DNA from: UBA6183 sp964603255
GTDB taxonomy: Bacteria > Bacteroidota > Bacteroidia > UKL13-3
DNA: 38,990 nt
Direction of reading: 5' to 3'
Assembly: GCA_964603255.1 (NCBI GenBank)
Contig: CAZRVA010000013.1
Location: 1-38,990, forward strand
The translations under genes and the position numbers were made by a program. Each line of letters starts with the position of its first letter. Within the stretch, counting starts at the first letter, position 1. Positions 1 to 7,816 of this stretch are shown here, one piece after another. The notes under the pieces were generated by a model that saw nothing but the letters and a program-made list of their open reading frames with translations, was not told where the DNA came from and did not search any database.

Positions 1-860
1 AAGAAGCAAATAACCAACGCCAGAGAATTATTGTGAGTTCAATGATTGGCTTTGTTCTACTTTTAATTGTGATGATTTTATTAGTGAATAGAAACCGTAA
101 AAAAGAAAAGAAACTTAAAGAAATAAGCTACGCTCAGAAACTTGAAATTGAAGAGCAGTCATTTAAACTAAAAGAGTTAAACGCTTTAAAAGATAAAACT
201 TTTTCAATCTTATCTCACGATTTAAGAAGCCCAATTGCAGCGCTTGTTGGGGTGATGGATTTGATGGAACGTAAACTTATGACCACCGATGATTTTAATG
301 CATTGAAGGGCAGTTTTGGACAACAATTAAAGTCGTTAAGTTTATTACTTGATAACTTATTACAGTGGTCTAAGAGCCACATGCAAGGTCACGCTCAAGT
401 TCGTCCTATATACTTAAACTTACACGAAGAGGTAAAAGGTGCTTTTGATTTATTGAATGTATTTGCCCAACAAAAGAGTATCTCTTTGGTTTCTCATGTT
501 AATATTGATGTAAAGGTTTTTGTTGATAAAGATAACTTTGACTTGGTACTACGTAACTTAGTTGCCAATGCCATTAAATTTTCTAAACACAACAGTAAAA
601 TTGAAATAAGCTCGACAACTGCAAACAATACTGCAACCATAGCCGTAAAAGATGATGGCGTAGGGATGAAACCTGAAGTTCTTCAATCGTTATTTAGTGA
701 GCAAGTTAAAATTGGTTATGGTACCAATGGGGAACACGGAACAGGATTGGGCTTGTTGATTTGTAAAGAGTTTATCGAGAAAAACAACGGTACTATAAAA
801 GTAGAGAGTGAATACGGAAAAGGCACAACTTTTTACGTAACACTCCCTACTCAAGCGTAG
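1..860 (+). CDS. Sensor histidine kinase, C-terminal part (5' end outside window)
   Basis: The reading frame is open from base 3 with no stop upstream, so the GTG at 33 is probably internal and the gene begins before the window. A transmembrane helix (about bases 45-92) is followed by a basic, coiled-coil linker. A HisKA dimerisation/phosphoacceptor domain follows, with the H-box SHDLRSP (His at 216-218), then a HATPase domain: N-box Asn at 567-569, G1 box DDGVGM near 651, and G2 box GTGLGL near 740. The missing N-terminus is likely a periplasmic sensor; TPR repeats are common in Bacteroidota kinases with this C-terminal layout, but that is inference. No response regulator is visible. It converges with the next gene with one base between the stop codons. 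Confidence 0.9.
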   Translation, partial: EANNQRQRIIVSSMIGFVLLLIVMILLVNRNRKKEKKLKEISYAQKLEIEEQSFKLKELNALKDKTFSILSHDLRSPIAALVGVMDLMERKLMTTDDFNALKGSFGQQLKSLSLLLDNLLQWSKSHMQGHAQVRPIYLNLHEEVKGAFDLLNVFAQQKSISLVSHVNIDVKVFVDKDNFDLVLRNLVANAIKFSKHNSKIEISSTTANNTATIAVKDDGVGMKPEVLQSLFSEQVKIGYGTNGEHGTGLGLLICKEFIEKNNGTIKVESEYGKGTTFYVTLPTQA

Positions 861-861
861 G

Positions 862-1470
862 TTATTTTACCTCACAAACCAACATGGGTTGGTCTTCAAT
901 AAAACCCTCCAGTTTATCACCAATATTAATTTTACTAACACCTGCCGGTGTTCCGGTATAAATTAAATCGCCAACTTTTAAAGTAAAATATTGGGATACA
1001 AAACTTACAATTTCTTCAAATGGAAATATCATTTGTGATGTATTGCCTTGTTGTACCACTTCACCGTTTTTCTTTAAACTAAAGTTAATGTTACTTAAAT
1101 CTTTGCCTTCCACATTTATAAATTCACCAATAGGAGCAGATCCATCAAATGCTTTTGCAAGTTCCCAAGGCAATCCTTTTTCTTTTAGTTTTGATTGTGT
1201 ATCGCGTGCTGTAAAGTCAATGCCTAATCCAATTTCATTAAAATAATTTCTCGCAAATTTGGGTTGAATTTTTTTACCCATCTTACTAATTTTAATCACC
1301 AACTCCACTTCATGGTGTATGTCACTACTAAAATCAGGATGATAAAATGGTTCTCCGTTTTTAAGTAATGCAGTATCTGGTTTGCTAAATATTACAGGAT
1401 TTTCGGGCACAGCATTACCTAATTCTTTGGCATGCTCAGTATAGTTTCTACCTACGCACAGTATTTTCAT
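862..1470 (-). CDS. Fumarylacetoacetate hydrolase family protein (FAHD1-like acylpyruvase)
   Basis: A 202-residue single-domain FAH-fold protein, close in length and motifs to FAHD1/YcgM acylpyruvases. Visible landmarks: GRNYTEHAKE near the N-terminus (H13 and E16 match the FAHD1 catalytic His/Glu pair), HHEVEL (metal ligands E54 and E56), GIDFTARD (metal ligand D85), GLPWELAKAFD (K106 equivalent to the FAHD1 lysine) and GTPAGV near the C-terminus. Family members hydrolyse C-C bonds of acylpyruvates or decarboxylate oxaloacetate with Mg2+ in the cytosol; which substrate applies here cannot be told. It may be co-transcribed with the M3 peptidase upstream (93-base gap). Confidence 0.9.
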   Translation of the reverse strand: MKILCVGRNYTEHAKELGNAVPENPVIFSKPDTALLKNGEPFYHPDFSSDIHHEVELVIKISKMGKKIQPKFARNYFNEIGLGIDFTARDTQSKLKEKGLPWELAKAFDGSAPIGEFINVEGKDLSNINFSLKKNGEVVQQGNTSQMIFPFEEIVSFVSQYFTLKVGDLIYTGTPAGVSKINIGDKLEGFIEDQPMLVCEVK

Positions 1471-1563
1471 TTGTGTGATAAACGTTATTTATATTAGTTG
1501 TTAGCATAATTTAAACGCAACAAAAACAGTTGTCTTTACTTGTGTTGATTTATAAATGATTCA

Positions 1564-3264
1564 TCATAATTTTTGCAATTCGCTTTTTACAAATTCCATC
1601 AAGGATTTAATGTACGAAGCGCTGAAGTTAAACTCAACTCCGGCAGCATTGTAAATATCGCCAATTGGTTTGGTGTAGCCTAGGCTTAATGCTTCTTTGT
1701 ATTGTGTTACAGCTTTCTTTTTATCATTTAAAAAATTACGCCATACACCTAAAGCGCCCAATTGTGCCATACCATATTCTATGTAATAAAAAGGTACTTC
1801 AAACAAATGCAATTGCTTTTGCCAAGTGTAAGCTTGTATGTGCTCGTAACCACTCCAATCTACCATGCCTGTTCCAAACTCCTTACTCAATTCAATCCAA
1901 TAGGCTTTGCGTTCATCTGCAGTATGGGTTGGATGTGTATATATCCAATGTTGAAACTTATCAATGGTTGCTATCCAAGGAAGTATTTTTATGATGCCTT
2001 CCAAGTGTTCTTCTTTAGCACGTTTAAACTCCTCCGGTGTGCGGTAAAATTCATCCTGACCATCATAACTTATTAACTCCATACTCATGCTGGCTAACTC
2101 GGCAACCTCGCTTGGGCAGTTTTTAAATGCGGCTAACTCTAAATCTTTGCTTAAAAACGAATGCACAGCATGTCCGCCTTCATGCACCATTGTCTCTACA
2201 TCACGTGTTGATGAAGCCGCATTCATAAAAATAAATGGAACACTGGTTTCTGCCATTGGGTAATTGTAACCACCCGGAGCTTTACCTTTTCTACTTTCTA
2301 AATCCAAACGGCCCATATTATCCATGGTTTCAATACACCATGCAAAATAATCATCTACTTTACGGAAACATTTTATTGTTTTATCCAATAAATCAGCACC
2401 GCTGGTAAATGGTTCTAGTGCTTCACGGTTTTGTGTATCTACTTCTAAATCCCATGGACGAAGTTTAAACCCTAATTCCTTTTCACGCTTCTCGTTAAAT
2501 TGTTTTACTAATGGAACTACCTCTTGTTGTATGGCAGCATGAAAAGCAAAACAATCTTCAGGCTCATAATCAAACCTACCTAAAGCAGCAAACATATAAT
2601 CGCGGTAATTTTCAAAACCTGCGTTTATAGCAACCTGATGACGAAGTGCAATTAGCTTATCAAACAATTGATCTAACTCTTGTGCATGAGCTAATCGTTT
2701 TTCATTAATCTTATTAAATGCTGCTTCGCGTTTTGTCCTATCCGGGTTTTTTAAATAGTTAGCTGCTTGTTGTAAGGTTAGCTCTTTACCATCTATTTCC
2801 ACCATCAAACCACCAACTATACTTCCGTATTTCTGGCTTTCGGTAGCAATTTCAGCCATTAAAGGCACGTTGGCTTCTCTAAAAATTTCAATCTCTTTTT
2901 TTATGCCGCGCAGGTAAATAAAGTATTTGTCTTTATCTAACTCATCTATGTATGGGCAATCCACTAATTTTCTGTTTAGCTTATCGTTAATTGGCGAAAT
3001 TTGTGGTTCAATTTCAGTAACAAAAAACAAGTAAGCTTTTTCTAGTTCTTTGTCTTCGGTGTTGCAAGTCATTTTAACGTAACGCCAAGCTAAATCTTCA
3101 CTCACAAATGCCTCTAACTCGCTGCGGTCTTTCAACCATTCTTCCAACTCATGTTTGTTGTTAATGGGTCTTTCAACCAATTGGTTAAAATAAGGTGCTA
3201 ACACATCCCAAGATGTAACCTTTAATTTATTGGGCAAAAATCTGCGTTGGGTTATTGTAATCAT
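1564..3264 (-). CDS. M3 family oligoendopeptidase (PepF/thimet-like zinc peptidase)
   Basis: A 566-residue protein without signal peptide, so probably cytosolic. The zinc site is MVHEGGHAVHSFL with H361 and H365 as ligands and E362 as catalytic base; the third ligand is most likely E389 in SEVAELASMSMEL, 24 residues after H365, matching the spacing in thimet-type enzymes. The protein is helical throughout, as expected for M3 peptidases, which degrade short peptides in a closed channel. The length fits bacterial oligoendopeptidase F relatives. The ATG at 3264 gives MITITQRRFLP and no better start is seen. It is divergent from tryptophanase across a 138-base gap that presumably holds both promoters. 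Confidence 0.93.
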   Translation of the reverse strand: MITITQRRFLPNKLKVTSWDVLAPYFNQLVERPINNKHELEEWLKDRSELEAFVSEDLAWRYVKMTCNTEDKELEKAYLFFVTEIEPQISPINDKLNRKLVDCPYIDELDKDKYFIYLRGIKKEIEIFREANVPLMAEIATESQKYGSIVGGLMVEIDGKELTLQQAANYLKNPDRTKREAAFNKINEKRLAHAQELDQLFDKLIALRHQVAINAGFENYRDYMFAALGRFDYEPEDCFAFHAAIQQEVVPLVKQFNEKREKELGFKLRPWDLEVDTQNREALEPFTSGADLLDKTIKCFRKVDDYFAWCIETMDNMGRLDLESRKGKAPGGYNYPMAETSVPFIFMNAASSTRDVETMVHEGGHAVHSFLSKDLELAAFKNCPSEVAELASMSMELISYDGQDEFYRTPEEFKRAKEEHLEGIIKILPWIATIDKFQHWIYTHPTHTADERKAYWIELSKEFGTGMVDWSGYEHIQAYTWQKQLHLFEVPFYYIEYGMAQLGALGVWRNFLNDKKKAVTQYKEALSLGYTKPIGDIYNAAGVEFNFSASYIKSLMEFVKSELQKL

Positions 3265-3402
3265 ATCTGTTAATTATTAGTAACGCGAGTTTAGGGATAT
3301 TGTTCGAATATTTGATAACTTAAATCATGTGCTGCACATGCGCTTGGTCATATTTTTTTATTTTGGGTTTGATGAAGTTGCCAACCGAAATATCGCAACC
3401 AT

Positions 3403-4770
3403 ATGAGAACAATAATAGAACCCTTTAAAATTAAATCGGTAGAACCTATTAAAATGACCACACGTACCGAGCGTGAACAATACATAAAACAGGCCGATTA
3501 TAACTTATTTAAACTTGATTCGGAGCACGTAATTATTGATTTACTTACCGACTCGGGTACTAGCAGCATGAGTGCTAAACAATGGGCTGCCATAATGCAG
3601 GGCGATGAATCGTATGCAGGTAGTCCATCGTATTACAGGTTTAAAAATGCGGTATATAACCTTATGCCTTTCGAGCATATTATCCCAACACATCAAGGTC
3701 GTGCTGCCGAAAAAATATTGTTTTCTATTATTGGTGGTAAAGGCAAATTTATACCCAACAATACGCACTTTGATACTACCCGTGCAAACATAGAATTTAC
3801 TGGTGCAGTTGGGGTTGATTTGGTGATTGAAGAAGGAAAAAATCCGGCCTTAGAACATCCGTTTAAAGGTAATATGGATTTGGTTAAGCTTGAACAATTT
3901 ATTGAGGAAAAAGGTGTGGCAAACATACCTGTGGTAATGCTTACCATTACCAACAACTCGGGTGGGGGACAGCCGGTTTCTATGGCCAACATCAGAGCAA
4001 CCAAAGAAATTTGCAAGAAGTATAATATCCCGTTGTTTATTGATGCTTGCCGCTTTGCCGAGAATGCGTATTTCATAAAAATGCGTGAACCGGGTTACGA
4101 AAATATTTCGGTAGAAAAGATTGTGAAAGAAATATTCTCTTATGCAGATGGTTGTACCATGAGTGCCAAAAAAGATGCTTTGGTAAACATTGGTGGTTGG
4201 CTTGCGATGAACAACGATGAGTGGGCACAACAAGCACGTAACTTATTAATTTTAACCGAAGGTTTTCCTACCTACGGTGGTTTAGCCGGGCGCGATTTAG
4301 AAGCTATGGCTGTAGGTTTAGAAGAAGTAGTGAGTGAAGATTATTTGAACTACCGCATTACAAGCACGCAATACTTAGGTAATCATTTATTAAAAGCAGG
4401 TATTCCTATTGTAAGGCCAGCGGGCGGACATGCCATTTATATTGATGCAAGAGCCATGTTGCCACACATTACACCTAAGCATTACCCTGGGCAAAGTTTA
4501 GCAGTTGAAATGTATTTAAACTCCGGCATACGTGCTTGCGAAATTGGAACCGTAATGTTTGGATTACAACCCGATGGTACCGAAAAAGAGGCAGCTATGG
4601 ATTTAGTGCGTTTGGCTATTCCGCGTAGGGTTTATACCCAAAGCCATATTGATTATGTGATTGAATCGTTAACGGAAATTAACCAAAATAAAGATGCGTT
4701 AAAAGGCATGAAAATAACCTGGCAACCACCACAGCTTAGACACTTTACTGCTAAGTTTGATTATTTATAG
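3403..4770 (+). CDS. tnaA: Tryptophanase (tryptophan indole-lyase)
   Basis: A 455-residue PLP enzyme of the beta-eliminating lyase family. The PLP lysine lies in MSAKKDALVNIGG (K256/K257; K257 by alignment with tyrosine phenol-lyase). The sequence resembles tyrosine phenol-lyase in places (GLAGRDLEAMAVGL, FTAKFDYL end), but three specificity positions read as tryptophanase: D124 in HFDTT where the phenol-lyase has Thr; Ile in IRACEIG where it has the substrate-binding Arg; and H447 in LRHFTAK where it has Phe. Predicted reaction: L-Trp to indole, pyruvate and ammonia. No tnaC-like leader peptide or tryptophan permease is seen next to it. It appears monocistronic and ends at a hairpin terminator. 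Confidence 0.95.
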   Translation: MRTIIEPFKIKSVEPIKMTTRTEREQYIKQADYNLFKLDSEHVIIDLLTDSGTSSMSAKQWAAIMQGDESYAGSPSYYRFKNAVYNLMPFEHIIPTHQGRAAEKILFSIIGGKGKFIPNNTHFDTTRANIEFTGAVGVDLVIEEGKNPALEHPFKGNMDLVKLEQFIEEKGVANIPVVMLTITNNSGGGQPVSMANIRATKEICKKYNIPLFIDACRFAENAYFIKMREPGYENISVEKIVKEIFSYADGCTMSAKKDALVNIGGWLAMNNDEWAQQARNLLILTEGFPTYGGLAGRDLEAMAVGLEEVVSEDYLNYRITSTQYLGNHLLKAGIPIVRPAGGHAIYIDARAMLPHITPKHYPGQSLAVEMYLNSGIRACEIGTVMFGLQPDGTEKEAAMDLVRLAIPRRVYTQSHIDYVIESLTEINQNKDALKGMKITWQPPQLRHFTAKFDYL

Positions 4771-4786
4771 TAATAACATATTAAAT

Positions 4787-4822
4787 AAAAAGCCTTGGTT
4801 ATGTATGCCAAGACTTTTTTTA
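4787..4822 (+). terminator. Rho-independent terminator after tnaA
   Basis: An AAAAAGcCTTGG arm pairs with CCAAGaCTTTTT across a 9-base loop, with one C/A mismatch, followed by a T run. It lies 16 bases after the tnaA stop. Confidence 0.7.
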
Positions 4823-4946
4823 TTTCATGAGTTTTAGAGCGCTCAAATTGCGCCATCCATTTGCGAGTTGGTAACACTACTCGCAGTATTATTTAATATT
4901 ATAGGTTGATAAGGAAACTATACGCGCACAGAAATGTTGTATTCTT

Positions 4947-5540
4947 ATGACTAAAACATTTTTTATTTCGGGCACAGTTTTGTTGTTACTTGTTGGATTG
5001 GTGATGTTGTTGTTTGCCTTTAAAACGGGTGAAATAGAAACCCCCGATTACAAAGTAATTAGAACCATAGGCGAAGTAGAGATAAGGAAATATCCTAAAA
5101 TGGTAGTAGCACAAACCCAATTACAAGATACTATTATGGATAAAAGCATGAACAGTGGTTTTAGAACCATAGCCGGGTATATTTTTGGTGGTAATGATAG
5201 CAATCAAAAAATTGCCATGACAGCACCTGTTGTTGTTAAAATGGGCGATACCGCTACCATGTATTTTGTTATGCCTAAACAGTATAAAAAAGACGAGTTG
5301 CCCAAGCCTGTATCCGGCAGAGTGAAAATTTTGGAGGAAGGCGAAAAAACTTTAGCAGTGATTACCTACGGTGGTTTTTCATCTGCAGAAAAAGTAGAGG
5401 CTCATCGACAAAAATTAGCAAACCTACTTAGCCAACAACAAATACAAACTGTTGGTCCTTATATGTACATGGGTTATAATGCCCCTTGGGATGTTATTAA
5501 ACGTAGAAACGAAGTAGCTGTAGAAGTTTTGATGAATTGA
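4947..5540 (+). CDS. SOUL family haem-binding-like protein, membrane anchored
   Basis: A 197-residue protein with an N-terminal hydrophobic helix (residues 4-25) followed by a SOUL/HBP domain: YKVIRTIGEVEIRKYP at its start, the family's typical FRTIAGYIFGGN and KIAMTAPV blocks, and a C-terminal YMGYNAPWDVIKRRNEVAV. SOUL proteins bind haem or tetrapyrroles loosely, and many bacterial members have no proven function. The hydrophobic segment has no lipobox cysteine, so it is either an uncleaved anchor or a signal peptide. It stands alone between two hairpin terminators, next to tryptophanase but with no evident pathway link. Confidence 0.9.
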   Translation: MTKTFFISGTVLLLLVGLVMLLFAFKTGEIETPDYKVIRTIGEVEIRKYPKMVVAQTQLQDTIMDKSMNSGFRTIAGYIFGGNDSNQKIAMTAPVVVKMGDTATMYFVMPKQYKKDELPKPVSGRVKILEEGEKTLAVITYGGFSSAEKVEAHRQKLANLLSQQQIQTVGPYMYMGYNAPWDVIKRRNEVAVEVLMN

Positions 5541-5610
5541 GTTTTTATTGAATGATTCACTCACAGGCACTTGTTCTGCTCGTTTTATAAATTGAAAGTG
5601 ATTTTTGTAT

Positions 5611-5741
5611 GCAAGCTAAACCCGGCTTAGGGATGGCAGCGCAAAGCCCACAGCGAGGTACGAGCGAGGACTTGTAGCGAACAGCCCGACCGTAAAGCTA
5701 CTTGCGTTGGTAATGTGTTGGGCAAGCTTTATGGTAAGCCC
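5611..5741. other. GC-rich structured intergenic island (possible repeat or RNA)
   Basis: Within the 263-base gap between the SOUL gene and the deoxyhypusine-synthase-like gene, bases 5611-5710 are about 59% G+C by my count, far above the neighbouring DNA. It holds GCAAG (5611-5615) complementary to CTTGC (5701-5705), a small CTAA/TTAG hairpin just inside, a run of related CGAGG/CGAGC motifs, ACAGCCCGACCG, and a GGGC...GCCC hairpin at 5720-5741. No open frame of note crosses it. The look is that of the dispersed GC-rich intergenic blocks of some Bacteroidota genomes, which I recall but cannot verify; a small RNA is the alternative. Confidence 0.5.
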
Positions 5742-5745
5742 CTAT

Positions 5746-5786
5746 AAAAAAAACGCCACTTCAAATAATTGAAATGGCGTTTTTAA
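5746..5786. terminator. Bidirectional terminator between convergent genes
   Basis: AAAAACGCCA(c)TTCAA pairs with TTGAA(a)TGGCGTTTTT around a 4-base loop. A and T runs on both flanks let it serve the SOUL gene on + and the deoxyhypusine-synthase-like gene on -. Confidence 0.85.
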
Positions 5787-5803
5787 ATATGAAGGTAGAT
5801 AAA

Positions 5804-6784
5804 TTACCAGCCTAAAATCCAGGCAAACATTAACGGTGCAACAATAGTAGCATCGCTCTCTACAATAAATTTAGGTGTGTTAATGTCTAGTTTACCCCAG
5901 GTAATTTTTTCGTTTGGCACTGCACCAGAGTATGAACCGTATGAGGTTGTTGAATCGCTAATTTGGCAGAAATAACTCCAAAACGGAATATTTTCCATTT
6001 CCATATCTTGGTATAACATAGGTACTACGCAAATAGGGAAATCGCCTGCAATACCACCACCAATTTGGAAAAAGCCCACGCCTTTACCATCGCTGTTTTT
6101 GGTGTACCAATCTGCCAACCAAGCCATGTACTCAATACCACTTTTCATGGTGCTTGCTTTAATTTCGTTCTTAATTACGTAGCTGGCAAAAATGTTGCCC
6201 ATGGTGCTGTCTTCCCAACCCGGAACTACGATAGGTATATTTTTTTGTGCTGCAGCCAACATCCACGAATCTTTTGGGTCTATTTCGTAGTACTGTTCTA
6301 ACTCGCCACTTAATAAAATTTTGTACATGTACTCGTGTGGGAAATAACGTTCGCCTGCGGTATCGGCATCTTTCCAAATTTTATGAATATGTTTTTGTAA
6401 CCTGCGGAAAGCTTCTTCCTCAGGGATGCAAGTATCAGTAACACGGTTGTAATGGTTTTCTAATAAATCCCACTCGTCTTGAGGAGAGAGATCACGGTAA
6501 TTAGGCACACGCTTATAGTGGCTATGTGCAACTAAATTCATAATATCTTCTTCAAGGTTTGCTCCGGTGCAGCTAATAATATCAACTTTACCTTGGCGTA
6601 TCATTTCTGCTAACGATTTGCCTAGCTCTGCAGTACTCATTGCACCTGCCAGAGTTACCATCATTTTACCGCCTTCAGTAAGGTGTGTTTCGTATCCTTT
6701 TGCAGCATCTACCAATGCAGCAGCATTAAAATGCTTGTAGTGTTTTTCAATAAATTGAGAAATTGGTCCTTTAGTCATTTCCAT
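5804..6784 (-). CDS. Deoxyhypusine synthase-like family enzyme
   Basis: A 326-residue NAD-dependent enzyme fold of the deoxyhypusine synthase family. Landmarks: VTLAGAMSTAELGK and DIISCTGANLEED in the NAD-binding half, VPGWEDSTMGN, and ITWGKL near the end, whose lysine (codon at 5891-5893) aligns with the catalytic lysine of eukaryotic DHS. Bacteria lack eIF5A, so true deoxyhypusine formation is unlikely; a polyamine-forming or unknown reaction is more probable. The frame stays open upstream to 6841, but that stretch lies inside the previous gene's terminator and a -7 promoter octamer, so the start is ATG 6784 or, two codons later, ATG 6778 (MTKGPISQFIEKHY). Confidence 0.9.
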   Translation of the reverse strand: MEMTKGPISQFIEKHYKHFNAAALVDAAKGYETHLTEGGKMMVTLAGAMSTAELGKSLAEMIRQGKVDIISCTGANLEEDIMNLVAHSHYKRVPNYRDLSPQDEWDLLENHYNRVTDTCIPEEEAFRRLQKHIHKIWKDADTAGERYFPHEYMYKILLSGELEQYYEIDPKDSWMLAAAQKNIPIVVPGWEDSTMGNIFASYVIKNEIKASTMKSGIEYMAWLADWYTKNSDGKGVGFFQIGGGIAGDFPICVVPMLYQDMEMENIPFWSYFCQISDSTTSYGSYSGAVPNEKITWGKLDINTPKFIVESDATIVAPLMFAWILGW

Positions 6785-6795
6785 TAAATTTTGGG

Positions 6796-6832
6796 CAAAT
6801 ATAACTTTACACAACCAATTAAAAACAAAAAA
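6796..6832 (-). promoter_or_regulatory. Bacteroidota-type promoter (-33 TTG / -7 TATATTTG)
   Basis: On the minus strand TATATTTG (6803-6796) is an exact TAnnTTTG and lies 11 bases before ATG 6784. A TTG at 6828-6826 lies 22 bases upstream of the octamer, slightly longer than the usual spacing. The TTG falls in the T-run of the preceding terminator. Confidence 0.5.
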
Positions 6833-6856
6833 GGAAACCATTTGAGGTTTCCTTTC
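6821..6856 (-). terminator. Terminator of the ECF sigma/Spy-like operon
   Basis: On the minus strand AAAGGAAACC pairs with GGTTTCCTTT (6855-6846 with 6839-6830) around a 6-base loop, followed by TTTTTTGTTTTT. It lies 8 bases after the stop of the Spy-like gene. Confidence 0.8.
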
Positions 6857-6863
6857 GGTTAAG

Positions 6864-7316
6864 TTATCTGCCTTGTTGTCTGCGGTCTTTCATTTTGCGA
6901 AGTAACTCCATTTTAAACTCTTGTTCTAGGCTTAATAGTATAGCAACTTTTGTTGCGGGTAATACCTTTTTAAACTCAGGCAGGTATTTTTTTACAACGT
7001 CAATTTCGCTTTGTTTAAGCGCCATTTGCTCGGTTATGTATTTATCGGCTTCTTGGTCGGTTGGCTTACTTTTAAGTTTAAACGCCTTGGTTAGTTCGCG
7101 TTGTTTTTTGCGTACTGTTTTTATTTCCTGTTCAAACTTGTTGTATACCGGCCAAAATACTTCGGCTTCTTTGCTGGTTAAGGCAAGTTTTTCGGTAATA
7201 AAGCCAATTTTTAGGGCTTCTATTTTTTCGTGTTTTGTTTCTTCGTTATCATCGGTTTGCTGCGCTGTTGCTGCCACACCAAATGCAATAAATAGTAATA
7301 ATAACAGCTTTTTCAT
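6864..7316 (-). CDS. Exported Spy/CpxP-like helical protein, third gene of ECF operon
   Basis: A 150-residue protein with a clear signal peptide (MKKLLLLLFIAFGVAATAQ) and a charged, almost wholly helical mature part rich in Lys, Glu and Gln. The LALTSKEAEVFWPVYNKFEQEI block resembles the repeated helix of Spy/CpxP-type periplasmic proteins, often annotated in Bacteroidota as a sensor of ECF-type sigma factor. The gene follows the membrane protein by 10 bases and the sigma factor by one more gene, so an operon is near certain. A periplasmic chaperone or stress-sensing role is inferred from context; no catalytic motif is visible. Confidence 0.75.
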   Translation of the reverse strand: MKKLLLLLFIAFGVAATAQQTDDNEETKHEKIEALKIGFITEKLALTSKEAEVFWPVYNKFEQEIKTVRKKQRELTKAFKLKSKPTDQEADKYITEQMALKQSEIDVVKKYLPEFKKVLPATKVAILLSLEQEFKMELLRKMKDRRQQGR

Positions 7317-7326
7317 GGTTGTAATT

Positions 7327-7782
7327 TTATAGTTCGTTTAACAATGTTTCTTCATCAACTCCATCAATTATTTCTTCAGTTGTAACATCGGTAAAATTTA
7401 CCTCTTGTATAGCCAATACCTCAATAGGTAAATCGCTTATTTTTTGGGTTGATACATAGTTTATAATTTCATCATCGCTTAAAGCAACAGGAATATTGTT
7501 TTGAGTTGATGGCATGAAAAAAATCAAACCAACTGTAACCAATAAAACTGCCGCTGCGGCATACCAAATGGGTCTTATATTAAAACGTTTTGGTTTTGGG
7601 TTGATGTGTAATAATAAGCGATTTTTATTCTGATTAAAGTAACCTTCAGGTACCTCAAAACCTCCACGGTTAACCCTGGCCAATATTTGTTTTTGGCTTT
7701 CGTAAAAATAACCCTCGGGTACGGTAAATCCTCCTTGGTTATTGCTTTCGGGTTGATGATATGGAAATAGATGATTGCGCAT
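7327..7782 (-). CDS. Probable membrane anti-sigma factor with two FxVPEGYF motifs
   Basis: A 151-residue protein with a single transmembrane helix (about residues 73-90). The cytosolic N-terminal part carries the motif GGFxVPEGYF twice (residues 17-26 and 40-49), each followed by a basic helix. The outer part is acidic and ends DEETLLNEL. It lies 34 bases after the ECF sigma gene and 10 bases before the Spy-like gene. Position, topology and small size argue for an anti-sigma factor. However, it lacks a recognisable zinc-binding anti-sigma HxxxCxxC motif, so the assignment rests on context. The duplicated PEGYF motif may be the part that contacts sigma. Confidence 0.65.
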   Translation of the reverse strand: MRNHLFPYHQPESNNQGGFTVPEGYFYESQKQILARVNRGGFEVPEGYFNQNKNRLLLHINPKPKRFNIRPIWYAAAAVLLVTVGLIFFMPSTQNNIPVALSDDEIINYVSTQKISDLPIEVLAIQEVNFTDVTTEEIIDGVDEETLLNEL

Positions 7783-7816
7783 TACGTATTTTTTGATGTG
7801 CTTAATTGCTAAAGGT

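Noticed and set aside
3541..4233. Several open frames of 60-127 codons inside tnaA on both strands
   Set aside because: They lie within a complete, conserved enzyme gene and have no domain or start-site support.
3403..4770. Tyrosine phenol-lyase as the identity of the PLP lyase
   Set aside because: All three residues that separate the two families read as tryptophanase.
6785..6841. Extended N-terminus of the deoxyhypusine-synthase-like protein
   Set aside because: The stretch consists of a terminator arm and a promoter octamer, and the encoded residues do not look like the family.
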